From: CAXTTV01 sp964247295
GTDB lineage: Bacteria > Chloroflexota > Ktedonobacteria > Ktedonobacterales > Ktedonobacteraceae
Length of the DNA: 32,844 nt
NCBI GenBank assembly: GCA_964247295.1
Contig: CAXTTV010000031.1
Location: forward strand, 1-32,844
Reading direction: 5' to 3'
The translations under genes were made by a program, and so were the position numbers. The notes under the pieces were generated by a model. The model had not been told where the DNA came from and made no database searches. It saw only the letters and a list, made by a program, of their open reading frames with translations. Below are positions 1 through 7,798 of the stretch, piece after piece (the stretch's first letter is position 1; the number at the start of each line of letters is the position of its first letter).

Positions 1-1
1 C

Positions 2-592
2 TTTGATACAGTGCGTGAACAGCTTCTCTACGAGGTGCATGACCCCTCACACTATCTGACGCCCGACGTAGAAGTAGATCTTACCACAGTCACATTAGAA
101 GAGATCGGTCCAGATAAAGTCAAAGTTAAGGGAGCGACCGGGCACCCGGCCCCCGAACAATTAAAGATTGTCGCGGGTTACCAGGATGGCTATCTGGGGC
201 AGGCTACGATAGGGTATTCATGGCCCGACGCCTTTGCCAAGGCCCAGGCAGCGGCGGAGATTATTCAGCAGCAGATCCGCGAAAATGGGATCAATGTTCA
301 GGAGATCCTGGTGGAATATCCCGGCTACAACTCGATTCATGGGCCGCTGGCAGATCCCACCCACATCAAAGATCTCAACGAGGTATACTTAAGGATCGCT
401 GTTCGCTGCCCCGATAAACGCGAGGCCGCGAAGCTTGGTCGGCTTTTCCCGCCCCTGGGCTTGAGCGGGCCCCCCTTTGTTGGGGGAGCCGGTGGTATGA
501 TAGAACCACGGGCCTTACTGGGGATCTGGCCGACGCTGGTCCCGAGAGAGCTTGTTGAGGCATATGTTCAGGTCAGCGTGGAGAGCGTGTAA
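2..592 (+). CDS. AtuA family (DUF1446) acyclic terpene utilisation protein, C-terminal part
   Basis: The reading frame is open from base 2, so the gene starts upstream and about 196 C-terminal residues are present. The segment with LLYEVHDPSHYLTPDV near the start, and the glycine-rich stretch followed by IEPRALLGIWP near the end, resemble the AtuA/DUF1446 family, whose members are usually about 450 residues or longer. In Pseudomonas, AtuA belongs to the acyclic terpene (citronellol/geraniol) degradation cluster, but its reaction is not established. Here only the family can be claimed. The stop codon abuts the ATG of the next gene, which encodes the small AtuA-like domain often found fused to or next to this family, so the two are surely co-translated. 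No other terpene-degradation gene is visible. Confidence 0.8.
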   Translation, partial: FDTVREQLLYEVHDPSHYLTPDVEVDLTTVTLEEIGPDKVKVKGATGHPAPEQLKIVAGYQDGYLGQATIGYSWPDAFAKAQAAAEIIQQQIRENGINVQEILVEYPGYNSIHGPLADPTHIKDLNEVYLRIAVRCPDKREAAKLGRLFPPLGLSGPPFVGGAGGMIEPRALLGIWPTLVPRELVEAYVQVSVESV

Positions 593-907
593 ATGAAAAA
601 ACAACTAGTAGAGCTGGCCCATGCTCGCTCGGGTGACAAGGGCGATAAAGCAGATCTTAGCCTGTTCGCGCCCAATCGCGCCACCTATGATCTTTTCGTG
701 CGAGAGATCAGCAGTGAGAGGGTCCTGCGGTACTTTTCCAGCCTGATCAGTGGCCCGGTAGATCGCTACGAGGTTCCGAACCTGCTCGCCCTGAAATTCG
801 TTTTGCATGGGGCCCTGAACGGTGGAGCCTCGCGTTCATTGCGCAGCGATAATCTTGGAAAATCGCTTTCGGCAGCATTGTTGCGGATGGAAATCGAGGT
901 AGGGTAG
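593..907 (+). CDS. Small AtuA-like C-terminal domain protein
   Basis: This 104-residue protein begins HARSGDKGDKADLSLFAPN after a short lead, the typical opening of the small ferredoxin-fold-like domain that accompanies AtuA/DUF1446 proteins either as a fusion or as a separate subunit. It starts directly after the stop of the upstream AtuA gene with no intergenic base, which supports a two-subunit arrangement. No signal peptide or membrane segment is present. The biochemical role is unknown. The family call is good; participation in terpene or acyl-CoA metabolism is inference from the family name only. Confidence 0.8.
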   Translation: MKKQLVELAHARSGDKGDKADLSLFAPNRATYDLFVREISSERVLRYFSSLISGPVDRYEVPNLLALKFVLHGALNGGASRSLRSDNLGKSLSAALLRMEIEVG

Positions 908-909
908 TG

Positions 910-1019
910 GCATGCGACTCTATTGGGAAATGCAGTGATGAACGTCTCCAGGCAACACAAATGCCATGAACCCCGTAGGACAGGTGCTTGCGATTCTGTT
1001 GGGAAAAGGGGAAACGCTC
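910..1019 (+). repeat. Partial copies of an interspersed GCGACTCTGTTGGGAAAA repeat
   Basis: Two short blocks, 912-930 (gcgactctattgggaaa) and 987-1019 (cttgcgattctgttgggaaaagg), match the terminal repeat of the elements at 2621-2801 and 16438-16742. No matching right-hand half is clear, although a tcctaac block follows near 1067. The rest of the 908-1140 gap holds nothing else recognisable. It is probably a decayed or solo-end copy of the same non-coding family. Confidence 0.5.
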
Positions 1020-1161
1020 TTTTCTCAACCGCCGTACTGCGAGGTTTTCGGTGTGTAGGGAGCCTCCTAACTATTTTCTATGTTTGTAAAAATGCTTGAT
1101 CTGGATCGTGTGATAGGTTCAGAGAATTTCTCATTTTCTCGTGAAAGGCTGCGTCCACCTG

Positions 1162-2610
1162 ATGCTACAAGATCACCCGCTGATCTCACCTCCATCCTCT
1201 CAAATCCTCTCGGGTCGTTTCAATTGGCGGCTAGCTGTTCTGCCCTTGCTATTTCTGTTCGCGCTTGGCGGCTACATATATTTAATTGCAAGTAGGCCGG
1301 CGGATGTAGATGCCGAGCACATCCCGTTTCTGTGGGCGTGGGGCCTTTGCCTGCTAATTTATCTGATTGCCTGTGTCTGGATTTTCAGGACCCGCCCGGC
1401 GACTGGTAGGAGGCGCTGGTTGGAGCTTGGGGTAATTTTTGCTGGGGCGCTGCTCTTTCGAGCTTTGTTGGTGCCCCTACCTCCAAATCTCTCGCACGAC
1501 TCCTGGCGCTATCTCTGGGATGCTAAGATCACCTTACAGGGCTACAGCCCGTATATCTATCCACCAAATAGTCCCCAATTCGCCGGTTTGCACAATAACA
1601 TCCTGTTTCATAATTCCCGGTATAGGGATGTCCCCACCCTTTACCCGCCGGCAGCCCAGCTTTTTTATCTCATCAGCCAGATCCTGGTGCCGGACAGCCT
1701 GTCTTTCCTCAAGGGGATCTTTGTCGCCTTTGATTTGGGAACCTGTGGAGTGCTCGCCTATCTTTTGCAGCGGAATGGTCAAGATCCCAGAAGAGCGATC
1801 CTCTATGCCTGGTGCCCTCTGCCAATCATTGAATTTGCTTTGCAGGGGCATCTGGACACCATGCCAATTCTCGTCATGCTGCTGACCTTTATCACAAATC
1901 AAAGGAGCGGTCGGTGGGGGCGAGTGCTCACCGGGGTCTTGATTGGTATTGCCACCCTTATGAAACTGTATCCCATCGTCTTACTGATCGCGGTAGTGCG
2001 TAGAAAAGACTGGGAACTAGTCATAAGTTGTATGGCAGTGATTGGTCTAGGCTATCTGCCCTACATTATTTTGGGGCATGGCAGGATCTTTGGTTTTTTT
2101 TCCACCTATATTGGGGAGCAGGGGACCAACGCCGGTATTATTCAGCTTGGGTTACAGGCAATGTGTAACGCGTTGAGGTTGGATCGGGGCCCATTGCTGA
2201 TAATTGAGCGAGGGGGAGATCTGCTGGTGATGGGGGGGGCCGTGTTGATTGTGTTCTGGTTGCGCTGGCGCAGAAATCTGAGTGTCGAGGCCGCCAGCCT
2301 GATCCTTATCGGCATGGTGCTCTCCGTCTCATCGCACTTCTTCCCCTGGTATGCCGCCGTCCTGCTGCCACTGGTAGCCCTATTGTGGCAGCCCTTGCGG
2401 ATTGGAGGAAAGCTAAACCCAGGGATAGTAGCCCCGGTTGCCATCTGGTACCAGATCTGTAGTATGCCCCTGGGTTATCTTTACGCCTCCAAATCTGACT
2501 GGACCGTCTACTATCTGTTCACCTATGACATCATGCTCGCCCTGCTTATCATTGCAGGAGTCCTCATCTGGAAAAGCTGGGATAAAAATGCTGTAAAGAG
2601 CAATTCGTAG
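1162..2610 (+). CDS. Multi-pass membrane glycosyltransferase, GT87-like (GT-C fold)
   Basis: A protein of about 482 residues with roughly ten or more hydrophobic segments. After the first two membrane helices comes a loop with SHDSWRYLWDAKI and GYSPYIYPP. An acidic residue in the first extracytoplasmic loop followed by W/Y-rich sequence is typical of GT-C enzymes that use polyprenyl-phosphate sugars (GT87/DUF2029 and MptB-like mannosyltransferases). It likely adds a sugar to a lipid or cell-surface glycan on the outer face of the membrane; donor and acceptor cannot be read from sequence. I prefer the ATG at 1162; a GTG at 1141 in the same frame is possible, and neither has a strong ribosome binding site. 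It is transcribed alone, between repeat copies. Confidence 0.7.
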   Translation: MLQDHPLISPPSSQILSGRFNWRLAVLPLLFLFALGGYIYLIASRPADVDAEHIPFLWAWGLCLLIYLIACVWIFRTRPATGRRRWLELGVIFAGALLFRALLVPLPPNLSHDSWRYLWDAKITLQGYSPYIYPPNSPQFAGLHNNILFHNSRYRDVPTLYPPAAQLFYLISQILVPDSLSFLKGIFVAFDLGTCGVLAYLLQRNGQDPRRAILYAWCPLPIIEFALQGHLDTMPILVMLLTFITNQRSGRWGRVLTGVLIGIATLMKLYPIVLLIAVVRRKDWELVISCMAVIGLGYLPYIILGHGRIFGFFSTYIGEQGTNAGIIQLGLQAMCNALRLDRGPLLIIERGGDLLVMGGAVLIVFWLRWRRNLSVEAASLILIGMVLSVSSHFFPWYAAVLLPLVALLWQPLRIGGKLNPGIVAPVAIWYQICSMPLGYLYASKSDWTVYYLFTYDIMLALLIIAGVLIWKSWDKNAVKSNS

Positions 2611-2620
2611 GGGAGCAGCT

Positions 2621-2801
2621 CGCGCCTCTGTTGGGAAAAGGGAACGCCTCGTTCGGGCGCGTGTAGGAGCGCTGTTCTTGAACATGCTCAAGGCAACGGG
2701 ACCGATTCCCTTTTCCACGGGTCCACACATGACCCGATCTACCCCATTCGATTCCCTTTCTCCGCATAGGAACCTCGTTCCCTTTTTCCAACAAAGCCGC
2801 G
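2621..2801 (+). repeat. MITE-like interspersed repeat, copy B
   Basis: The ends form an imperfect inverted repeat: 2622-2650 (gcgcctctgttgggaaaagg...) pairs with 2770-2801 (...ttttccaacaaagccgcg). Internally, 2715-2742 (ccacgggtccacacatgac...) matches 26 of 28 bases of the right inner arm in the copy at 16438-16742. There is no coding capacity. The remaining gap up to 3018 is AT-rich and otherwise featureless. Confidence 0.6.
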
Positions 2802-3018
2802 ATCCGCCCTTCCCTCCTACGAGGCTTGCTTATTTTTCTCGATCACTCCGCCTGTATTTTCAATCAGTAATATAAATCTTTAGTTGAAAAAGGTAAATAT
2901 AGAGAAGGAAAATTTTTCGGCTGTTTCATTCTTAAGATACTAGATGCTTTTTTTTACCTTTTTCCTGCATCTAAATTGCATTTCCAAGAGGTTGATTAAG
3001 AAGAGATAGAGTTTCGCC

Positions 3019-3047
3019 TTGAGTCTGTTCATAAATTATGATATGCT
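3019..3047 (+). promoter_or_regulatory. Candidate promoter of the 3054 gene, possibly giving a leaderless mRNA
   Basis: TTGAGT at 3019-3024 and TATGCT at 3042-3047 are separated by 17 bases. The expected transcription start falls at about 3053-3055, i.e. on the ATG at 3054. No Shine-Dalgarno sequence precedes that ATG. Confidence 0.4.
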
Positions 3048-3053
3048 CATTCT

Positions 3054-3497
3054 ATGAAAACATTCAGGCATAGACGAGTGGGTCAGAGAGAGCTGGCCGA
3101 GGCTCTGATGACAGTATTGCGGACTTTCCAGAACTATTGTGATCCTGATCTGGAAGAACTAATCACGCGGTATGAGAAAAGCGGTGATTATCTTCGGCTG
3201 GATCGAAAACGGCCAAAATTTAAGATTACTCTCCGCCAACCACTGCTGCATCCGCCTGTTACCCAATTCTCTGAAATTTCCGGTGAAAATCAGAGACACT
3301 ATGCGCGGCTCCGCCAGAGCGAGGGGAAGTGGCATCTGCACCTGGCCTCACAGCTTGAACCATCTCTAGAACCGGTTCTGGTACTGAAACAGCATACGCG
3401 AGCCGTCGATATCCAGAGCAACCCTCTACTGGTGATGGATCAGTTAACAAAAAAAGAGCAGAAGATTTTCCGACGTTGTAAGAATCTAAACTTTTAG
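3054..3497 (+). CDS. Small hypothetical protein, basic
   Basis: A 147-residue basic soluble protein that I do not recognise. The N-terminus (KTFRHRRVGQRELAEAL) is arginine-rich and the C-terminus ends in a lysine/arginine-rich stretch (KKEQKIFRRCKN). A central predicted beta-rich part carries several HP and QP motifs. There is no signal peptide, membrane segment or known catalytic motif. The start is the only ATG at the head of the frame; it lacks a ribosome binding site and sits at the predicted transcription start. It is monocistronic, between a repeat-bearing gap and the cupredoxin gene 58 bases downstream. It could be a DNA- or RNA-binding protein from its charge, but that is a guess. Confidence 0.55.
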   Translation: MKTFRHRRVGQRELAEALMTVLRTFQNYCDPDLEELITRYEKSGDYLRLDRKRPKFKITLRQPLLHPPVTQFSEISGENQRHYARLRQSEGKWHLHLASQLEPSLEPVLVLKQHTRAVDIQSNPLLVMDQLTKKEQKIFRRCKNLNF

Positions 3498-3555
3498 GAC
3501 GAGTCAGACGCATAGGTAATTATAAAATCTATTATATAAGTAAAGAGGTTTTGTA

Positions 3556-3924
3556 ATGAGGAAGTTATTCACTGCTTTTTTTGTTTTGTGTCTCCTGGTC
3601 CCATTTCTGATAGGGTGTGGGGGGAGTGCCCCCCAGCCAAATGAGGTCCACATGGGTGAGTTTCAATTTTCCCCAACCCGGATTACCATCTCCAAGGGCT
3701 CTTCTGTAACACTCACAGGTGATACCGGCCAGTCGCATATCATTGAGAATGGCACCACGAGTGCAGGTGAGGACCATCCCAAACAAGAGCCTGGTGCGCC
3801 TCACGTTGATCTCACAATTGATGGCCTCGCAAGCAAGCAAATGGGACCATTTGCTACTGCTGGTATCTTCCATGTTTACTGTACAATACACGCTGATATG
3901 GAATTGACTATCATAGTGAAATAA
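3556..3924 (+). CDS. Cupredoxin-domain lipoprotein (plastocyanin/azurin-like)
   Basis: A 122-residue secreted protein. Residues 1-20 are a lipoprotein signal peptide with lipobox LIGC and lipidated Cys21. The mature part has the cupredoxin pattern: FQFSPTRITISKGSSV (first strands), SHIIENG with ligand His61, and the C-terminal loop YCTIHADM giving Cys109, His112 and Met115. These four residues make a complete type 1 copper site, so it is probably an electron carrier or copper-binding protein anchored at the outer membrane face. No partner oxidase is nearby, so the redox partner is unknown. The ATG has an AAAGAGG ribosome binding site. The lipobox and ligand set make the call strong. Confidence 0.88.
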   Translation: MRKLFTAFFVLCLLVPFLIGCGGSAPQPNEVHMGEFQFSPTRITISKGSSVTLTGDTGQSHIIENGTTSAGEDHPKQEPGAPHVDLTIDGLASKQMGPFATAGIFHVYCTIHADMELTIIVK

Positions 3925-4111
3925 ATCTGTTCGATTTTTTGTTATCTCTATATAATAGGGTGTTTCAGGTTTTTGGGTCATTGATAGAACACAACCAGAA
4001 TTATTTCCTGCCCTTATTACTTCATAGATCCTGTAGTATGTGAAGTGAGGCTTGAACTCGCTCGCTCAAAGAATATCTTTTTTTTAGCTCAACAACGTGC
4101 TCATAGATACA

Positions 4112-4153
4112 AATGGTAGCATCACAATCGGAAATTACAGGGGATCTACCATT
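4112..4153. repeat. Inverted repeat upstream of the ABC importer
   Basis: aatggtag (4112-4119) and ctaccatt (4146-4153) are exact complements separated by 26 bases. It lies within the 331-base gap between the cupredoxin gene and the ABC operon. It may be a leader hairpin or a protein site. Apart from this, the palindrome at 4205 and a TATAAT box at 3951-3956, I see nothing else in this gap. Confidence 0.4.
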
Positions 4154-4204
4154 ATAAGAGCATGTGCTTTCCAGTAAGGGAAAGTTGCAAGGGAGCTATG
4201 AAGA

Positions 4205-4225
4205 TGGGAACACATAGTGTTCTCA
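4205..4225. promoter_or_regulatory. 21-bp palindrome, candidate operator of the osmoprotectant importer
   Basis: The core GAACAC-ATA-GTGTTC (4208-4222) is a perfect palindrome, and the outer bases extend it to 8 of 9 matching positions per arm. It lies 30 bases before the ATG of the ATPase gene, where a dimeric repressor would block transcription. In other bacteria opu operons are controlled by MarR-type regulators (GbsR/OpcR), but no regulator gene is next to it here, so the binding protein is unknown. Confidence 0.45.
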
Positions 4226-4255
4226 TGAAGACGAAAAGAAGGAGCGTTAAGCCGG

Positions 4256-5239
4256 ATGGTGAAAATCGCATTTCACAACGTATCCAAGAGATACGAGGGT
4301 ACCAGCAGGCCAGCCGTAGATGATGTGTCGTTCGATGTTGAAGAAGGCGCAATCTGCATGCTGCTCGGTACCTCCGGTTCGGGGAAGACCACACTGCTGA
4401 GGATGGTGAACCGCCTGATCGAGCCTAGCTCCGGTGAGATTATGGTGGACGGCACAAACATCCTGAAAGAGAATCCAATTACGTTGCGTCGTCGCATCGG
4501 ATATGTGATCCAGCAGGTGGGTTTGTTTCCTCATATGGACATTGCGGAGAATATTCGCATTACAGCTCAGATCGCTGGCTGGTCTAAAGATCGGATGGCG
4601 AAACGTGTTGATGAGCTACTTGATCTGGTTGGATTAGATCCCACAGAGTATCGAAGCCGTTTTCCACGCCAGCTCTCGGGTGGTCAGCAGCAGCGTGTGG
4701 GCCTTGCTAGAGCCCTGGCTGCCGATCCCTCGCTTTTGCTGATGGATGAGCCCTTTGGAGCTCTGGACGCGATTACCCGCACACGGATGCAGGAAGAACT
4801 GAAACGTATCCAGCAGACCACCAGGAAGACGATCCTCTTTGTAACCCACGACGTGGAGGAGGCCTTTAAGATCGGTAGCCAGATCGCGGTTATGACGGAG
4901 GGGCGGCTGATCCAGCAAGGCTCACCGATTGATCTGCTCGCGCACCCGGCGACCGACTTTGTGCGCCGTCTGGTAGGGGCCGACAGCATTATGCGTCAGC
5001 TTGAGTACCTGCCAGCGACCAGCGCCCTGGACACTGATCCCGCGTCTGGGAACGATTACCCTCGTTTATCGGAGCACGCGACAATGTTGCAGGCTATGAT
5101 TGCTCTGATTGAGAAAAATACCCATGCGCTTACCGTTTATTCCGACAACGAGGAGCGATTGGGAGAGATCACGCTGGCTAGCATTAATCATGAGATCAGT
5201 TCCGCGCGGCAACCGGTCTCGCAGGTCAGCAAGTTGTAG
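4256..5239 (+). CDS. Osmoprotectant (glycine betaine/choline-type) ABC importer, ATP-binding subunit
   Basis: A 327-residue ATPase of the OpuCA/ProV-like family. Walker A is GTSGSGKTT (residues 38-46), the Q-loop follows at QQVGLFPHMDI, the signature is LSGGQQQR, Walker B is LLLMDEPFGALD and the switch histidine is in VTHDVEEA. After the ATPase core comes a tail of about 90 residues that ends in a single CBS-like unit (ALTVYSDNEERLGEITL), where OpuCA proteins normally carry two CBS motifs, so the ionic-strength sensor is short or incomplete. It energises uptake through the two permeases encoded downstream. The start has an AAGGAG site 11 bases upstream. It is the first gene of the operon, downstream of a palindrome at 4205-4225. 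Confidence 0.9.
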   Translation: MVKIAFHNVSKRYEGTSRPAVDDVSFDVEEGAICMLLGTSGSGKTTLLRMVNRLIEPSSGEIMVDGTNILKENPITLRRRIGYVIQQVGLFPHMDIAENIRITAQIAGWSKDRMAKRVDELLDLVGLDPTEYRSRFPRQLSGGQQQRVGLARALAADPSLLLMDEPFGALDAITRTRMQEELKRIQQTTRKTILFVTHDVEEAFKIGSQIAVMTEGRLIQQGSPIDLLAHPATDFVRRLVGADSIMRQLEYLPATSALDTDPASGNDYPRLSEHATMLQAMIALIEKNTHALTVYSDNEERLGEITLASINHEISSARQPVSQVSKL

Positions 5240-5360
5240 CACTACCCGCAAGCATTTTATGTTTTTGCAATCCCACCGACCGGTTTTCGTAAAAAAGCCG
5301 ATAAGGGATCTGCGGACTTTTTATTGCTAATTGCTGACCTCGAAAAGAGAGGGGAAGCGG

Positions 5361-6017
5361 ATGAAATACTTATCTGATCCGTTTAACTACGATCTGAGCG
5401 ATCCTGGTAGCCTGCCAAACTTGACGTTGAGGCATCTACAGATTGTAGGGATCAGTATGTTGATTGCCTTGATAATCGCGATGCTGCTGGCGCTGTTGAT
5501 TATCCGCTACCGTCGGTTTTATCTGCCGGTGGTTAGCATCTCCGGTCTACTGTACACAATTCCGGGCCTAGCCTTTCTGGCCTTTCTGGTGCCGGTAACC
5601 GGCCTGAACATTACCACCATGATTATCCCACTTGTCATTTATGCGCAACTGGTGCTGGTTCGCAATATTGTCGCGGCGATCCAGGGGGTTGATCCGATGC
5701 TGTTAGATGTTGGGCGTGGTATGGGGATGAACAGTCGCCAGATCTTTACCAGAATTACATTGCCGTTAGCGACGCCAGTAATTATCGCCGGTATTCGGAT
5801 CGCGACTGTGACAACTATTGGCATTGCCTCGCTGGCCTCCCTGGTCGGGGCGGGTGGCCTCGGGGATCTCATTTTCGGCAGTATCTCCAACAGCAATTAC
5901 GATGAAGTGCTGGCAGGTGGAATTGTGATCGCTCTCCTGGCATTAGTTGTGGATGGGCTGCTACTAGCGATTCAGACATTGCTGAACCGTGGGCGGACCT
6001 CGGTCGCGACGGCCTAG
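5361..6017 (+). CDS. Osmoprotectant ABC importer, permease subunit 1
   Basis: A 218-residue OpuCB/OpuCD-like inner-membrane permease with about five or six membrane helices. The cytoplasmic EAA-type loop is visible as MLLDVGRGMGMNSRQIFTRITLPLATP, which docks on the ATPase, and a conserved GAGGLGDLIF follows. I take the ATG at 5361, which follows an AGAGGGGAAG ribosome binding site, rather than the TTG at 5331. It lies 121 bases after the ATPase gene and 21 bases before the second permease, the pair forming the heteromeric channel. The substrate (glycine betaine, choline, carnitine or a related compound) cannot be decided from the permease sequence. Confidence 0.88.
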   Translation: MKYLSDPFNYDLSDPGSLPNLTLRHLQIVGISMLIALIIAMLLALLIIRYRRFYLPVVSISGLLYTIPGLAFLAFLVPVTGLNITTMIIPLVIYAQLVLVRNIVAAIQGVDPMLLDVGRGMGMNSRQIFTRITLPLATPVIIAGIRIATVTTIGIASLASLVGAGGLGDLIFGSISNSNYDEVLAGGIVIALLALVVDGLLLAIQTLLNRGRTSVATA

Positions 6018-6038
6018 TGAAAGGTAAGGATCGAGAAC

Positions 6039-6701
6039 ATGTTCCAGAGTCTTTGGCAATTTGTGCTGAACCCCAATAATGCCTTTCTTACCCATAGCTG
6101 GGATTATATTCGCCTTTGCGTGTTGGCTGTGATTATCGCGATCATTATTGGCGTGCTGCTTGGCATCCTGGTCTCAGGTCTGCCGGCCCTGGCTTTTGTC
6201 GCGATTAACCTCAGCGGTTTGATGCGGGCGATCCCCATTATCGCCTTTTTAGCAGCGGTCATTCCCTATCTAGGTATTGGCTTTACGCCGGCATTGGTCG
6301 CGCTAACTGTGTTGGGCATTCCACCGATCTTATTAAATACCTATACGGGTTTGCGGGGTATAGATCCGGCCACTATCGACGCGGCCCGTGGAATGGGTAT
6401 GACCAGGGGGCAGATTATCAGCCGTATACAGATCCCGCTGATCCTGCCAATTGTCGCGGCTGGTGTGCGCACTTCGGCGGTCCAGGTCGTCGCGACCGCG
6501 ACCCTGGGCGGGGTGATTGCCTCCGGTGGTTATGGCGAGTACATTCTTTCTGGATTGTATCAGCAGGATATTGTCCAGGTCCTGGCGGGAGCGATCCCGG
6601 TAGCGATCCTGGCGTTACTTATAGACGTTGGGTTGGGGCGTTTACAACGGGTACTCACTCCCAGGGGTCTGAAAGTAAAATCAATTTTTGAAACGACCTA
6701 G
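6039..6701 (+). CDS. Osmoprotectant ABC importer, permease subunit 2
   Basis: A 220-residue paralogue of the preceding permease, with about five or six membrane helices, the EAA loop TIDAARGMGMTRGQIISRIQIPLILP and the later GGVIASGGYGEYI motif. Together with the previous gene it gives the two-permease arrangement of OpuC/OsmU-type importers, rather than the single fused permease of the OpuA type. The start follows a GGTAAGGATCGAG region. Spacing of 21 bases to the previous stop supports one transcript; 76 bases separate it from the binding-protein gene, which has its own strong ribosome binding site. Confidence 0.88.
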   Translation: MFQSLWQFVLNPNNAFLTHSWDYIRLCVLAVIIAIIIGVLLGILVSGLPALAFVAINLSGLMRAIPIIAFLAAVIPYLGIGFTPALVALTVLGIPPILLNTYTGLRGIDPATIDAARGMGMTRGQIISRIQIPLILPIVAAGVRTSAVQVVATATLGGVIASGGYGEYILSGLYQQDIVQVLAGAIPVAILALLIDVGLGRLQRVLTPRGLKVKSIFETT

Positions 6702-6777
6702 AAGATAGTAGGCGGCTATAAGCTACCAGAAACTATCAGAGGTCATAACGGACTTATTTACTTAAAGGAGAATCATC

Positions 6778-7719
6778 ATGATCTTCCGTCCTCGCACAAA
6801 ACGTGGACTGGCGACTCTGTTTTCGCTTCCATTCCTTACTTTGATGCTGATCCTAAGCGCCTGTGGTGGTAGCACCAGTACCGGGGGCACCAGCGGTTCC
6901 AACAACAACAATGGCAATATCTCTCTGACTGTGGGAGGTAAACTGGATACCGAGGCCCAGCTTCTCACTAAAATGTATGCACTGCTGCTGCGCAAGCAGG
7001 GTTTTAAAGTTACTGAGAAGGCAAAGCTTGGTACTAATGACATTGTATTCAACGCCATTAACAGTGGACAGATCGATCTCTATCCTGAGTTTACCGCGAC
7101 CGGTCTGGCGCGCCTGAAGACCAACACGACTCGTAATGCTCAGCAGGATTATCAGAAGGTGAAGCAGGGGTACGAAACCAACTATAAGGTTACCTGGCTG
7201 GACCCGGCCCCTCTCAACGATACCTATGGCATCTGTACCACCAAAGCCAATGCCCAGAAGCAGAATATTCAGAGCATCTCGCAACTCTCATCCAGCGCGT
7301 CCAGCAAGACTATCGCGACCCCGCCGGACGGCAATACTGATCCCAGTGTATTGCCCGCGTTAAAGCCAGTGTATGGCTTTAGTTTTGGGAACGTCAAGGT
7401 GCTGGATGCTGCTTTGACCTACAATGCTGTGCAGCAGGGGCAGGCAGACTACAACGTCTGCTACACCACTAGCTCTTTTATTAAGCAGAAAGATTTTGTG
7501 CTGCTGAATGACGATAAGCAAGCCTTCCCGATCTATAATCCCGCGCCTCTGGTGCGTCAAGATACTTTGAAGAAGGCCCCGGATATCGCTAAAGCCCTTA
7601 ACCCGCTGGCACCGAAACTGACAACCGATGTCAGCATTGAGCTTCAGGGTGAGGTGACGGGTGGTAAGTCTGTGACGGAGGTCGCGACCACCTTCTTGAA
7701 GCAGCAGGGCCTGCTGTAA
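6778..7719 (+). CDS. Osmoprotectant ABC importer, substrate-binding lipoprotein
   Basis: A 313-residue OpuCC/OsmF-like solute-binding protein. The signal peptide ends in lipobox LSAC with Cys29, so the protein is membrane-anchored on the outside. A Thr/Gly/Ser/Asn linker leads into the OpuAC-type domain beginning ISLTVGGKLDTEAQLLTKMY. The motif QIDLYPEFTATGL is characteristic of this family. The start has AAAGGAG seven bases upstream, stronger than the sites of the other genes, fitting the excess of binding protein usually needed. It is the last gene of the operon, whereas opuC operons of Firmicutes usually place it between the permeases. Transcription ends at the terminator at 7735-7775. Confidence 0.9.
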   Translation: MIFRPRTKRGLATLFSLPFLTLMLILSACGGSTSTGGTSGSNNNNGNISLTVGGKLDTEAQLLTKMYALLLRKQGFKVTEKAKLGTNDIVFNAINSGQIDLYPEFTATGLARLKTNTTRNAQQDYQKVKQGYETNYKVTWLDPAPLNDTYGICTTKANAQKQNIQSISQLSSSASSKTIATPPDGNTDPSVLPALKPVYGFSFGNVKVLDAALTYNAVQQGQADYNVCYTTSSFIKQKDFVLLNDDKQAFPIYNPAPLVRQDTLKKAPDIAKALNPLAPKLTTDVSIELQGEVTGGKSVTEVATTFLKQQGLL

Positions 7720-7734
7720 GATCTCAGATCATTC

Positions 7735-7775
7735 AAAAAAGGGAGTGAAGCCAGAAATGGCTTCACTCCCTTTTT
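7735..7775. terminator. Strong bidirectional rho-independent terminator
   Basis: gggagtgaagcc (7741-7752) and ggcttcactccc (7759-7770) are perfectly complementary with a 6-base loop, flanked by A6 on the left and T5 on the right. It therefore works on both strands and separates the convergent ABC operon and TolB-like gene. Confidence 0.93.
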
Positions 7776-7798
7776 ACATAAAATGTAGATCCCGAATT

